From Chryseobacterium formosum (GTDB taxonomy: Bacteria; Bacteroidota; Bacteroidia; Flavobacteriales; Weeksellaceae): 61,946 nt of DNA. The stretch lies in NCBI RefSeq assembly GCF_026460885.1, contig NZ_JAOVZW010000007.1:1-61946 (forward strand). The letters are read 5' to 3'. A model generated the notes under the pieces. That model did not search any database. It saw only the letters and a program-made list of their open reading frames with translations, and was not told the DNA's origin. The first letter of the stretch is position 1. Every line of letters begins with the position of its first letter. Positions 61,189 to 61,946 of this stretch are shown in pieces. The translations under genes and the position numbers were made by a program.

Positions 61189-61946
61189 ATGAAAAACATC
61201 ATTATTACAGGCGGAGCCGGTTTCATTGGCTCACATGTCGTAAGAGAATTTGTAAAAAACAATCCGGAATCTACCATCATCAATCTTGATGCTTTAACGT
61301 ATGCCGGAAATCTTGAAAATTTAAAGGATATTGAAAATGAGCCTAATTACGTTTTCGAAAAAGCAGACATCACAAAACCTGAAGAATTAAGAAAGGTTTT
61401 TGAAAAATATAATCCGGATGCTGTTATTCATTTGGCTGCGGAAAGCCACGTGGACAGAAGTATTACAGATCCGATGGCATTTATCAACACCAACGTCAAC
61501 GGAACTGCAAACCTTCTGAATCTCTGTAAAGAATTCTGGACTTTAAACGAGGATCACACCCACGGAAGATTCCCGAATGAAAAAAGAACCCATCTTTTTT
61601 ATCATGTTTCTACAGATGAAGTGTACGGAAGCTTGGGCGAAACAGGATTTTTCCTTGAAACAACATCTTATGATCCACAATCTCCATATTCGGCATCAAA
61701 AGCTGCTTCAGATCATTTGGTAAGAGCTTACGGAAATACTTATGGAATGCCGTTTATTGTTTCTAATTGTTCTAATAATTACGGTCCGAATCATTTTCCT
61801 GAAAAATTGATTCCGCTATGTATTTCAAATATTATTAACGAAAAGCCTTTACCAATTTACGGTGATGGAAAATACACAAGAGATTGGTTATTTGTAATTG
61901 ACCATGCAAAAGCAATTCACCAAATTTTTAACGATGCTAAAACGGG
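61189..61946 (+). CDS. rfbB: dTDP-glucose 4,6-dehydratase, 5' part (runs off the window)
   Basis: The frame is open from ATG 61189 to the window end, covering 252 codons of about 350-360 expected. The visible part has IIITGGAGFIGSHVVREF (4-21) and HLAAESHVDRSITDP near 81-95. The active-site segment is VSTDEVYGSLGE near 138-149 with Tyr-Ser-Ala-Ser-Lys in SPYSASKAASDHLVRAYG near 164-181. SNCSNNYGPNHFPEKLIPL is also present. It makes dTDP-4-keto-6-deoxyglucose, the precursor of dTDP-L-rhamnose and related sugars, so rfbA, rfbC and rfbD probably lie to the right. Confidence 0.95.
   Translation, partial: MKNIIITGGAGFIGSHVVREFVKNNPESTIINLDALTYAGNLENLKDIENEPNYVFEKADITKPEELRKVFEKYNPDAVIHLAAESHVDRSITDPMAFINTNVNGTANLLNLCKEFWTLNEDHTHGRFPNEKRTHLFYHVSTDEVYGSLGETGFFLETTSYDPQSPYSASKAASDHLVRAYGNTYGMPFIVSNCSNNYGPNHFPEKLIPLCISNIINEKPLPIYGDGKYTRDWLFVIDHAKAIHQIFNDAKT

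Overview
The window looks like chromosomal DNA of a flavobacterium close to Chryseobacterium (Bacteroidota, Weeksellaceae). It is A/T-rich, and many genes are preceded by a TAnnTTTG element, the Bacteroidota -7 box. Two giant surface proteins end in type IX secretion (T9SS) sorting domains. Typical families such as DUF1573, DUF72, DUF4241 and DUF6428 are present. The first bases are the 3' end of a 5S rRNA, so an rRNA operon lies just to the left. No tRNA, CRISPR array, transposase or prophage was found.

Layout. 1-14.8 kb is mostly housekeeping: 5S tail and terminator, rpoN, an ECF sigma factor with a membrane partner, RNase P RNA, a polyphosphate kinase 2, valS, ribokinase, an HD hydrolase, an outer-membrane barrel protein and a DUF72 protein. 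15-18.7 kb holds a leucine-rich-repeat T9SS protein followed by a tiny protein with a PGDP/PID-type C-terminal tripartite signal. 18.9-23.7 kb carries an XRE regulator/membrane protein pair and the class I ribonucleotide reductase genes nrdA and nrdB, separated by a cluster of palindromic repeats. 24-29.4 kb is a MacB-like ABC efflux cluster broken up by a four-helix-bundle gene and copies of one short interspersed repeat. 29.9-32.6 kb is an arsenic operon (arsR, DUF6428, arsC, acr3) with a matched pair of candidate ArsR operators. glyA and recX follow. At 34.6-38.3 kb a second T9SS protein plus a second PID-type tiny protein repeats the 15-18.7 kb arrangement. The two large proteins share a C-terminal half but have unrelated N-terminal heads.

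38.5-61.9 kb is one long rightward surface polysaccharide locus that continues past the window. It encodes a WbpM-like 4,6-dehydratase, Wza-like and Wzc-like export proteins, a nucleotide-sugar 6-dehydrogenase, two tandem DegT-family proteins, GNAT and hexapeptide acyltransferases, Wzx, Wzy and several glycosyltransferases. It then has a WbpG-type amidotransferase with dedicated HisH/HisF paralogues, CapE and CapF for an L-FucNAc precursor with a cupin gene between them, and the start of rfbB. Together they would make, flip, polymerise and export a polysaccharide with an amidated or amidinated amino sugar. Three members have altered catalytic or metal-site residues. The second DegT protein has Arg for the PLP lysine, the HisF paralogue has lost the cyclase Asp11, and the amidotransferase lacks most of its N-terminal cysteines.

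The strongest leads are the duplicated T9SS-protein/PID-protein module, the inactive-looking DegT partner, the repurposed HisF, the ArsR and XRE operator patterns, and a promoter geometry, calibrated on rnpB, that predicts a leaderless mRNA at 13277.
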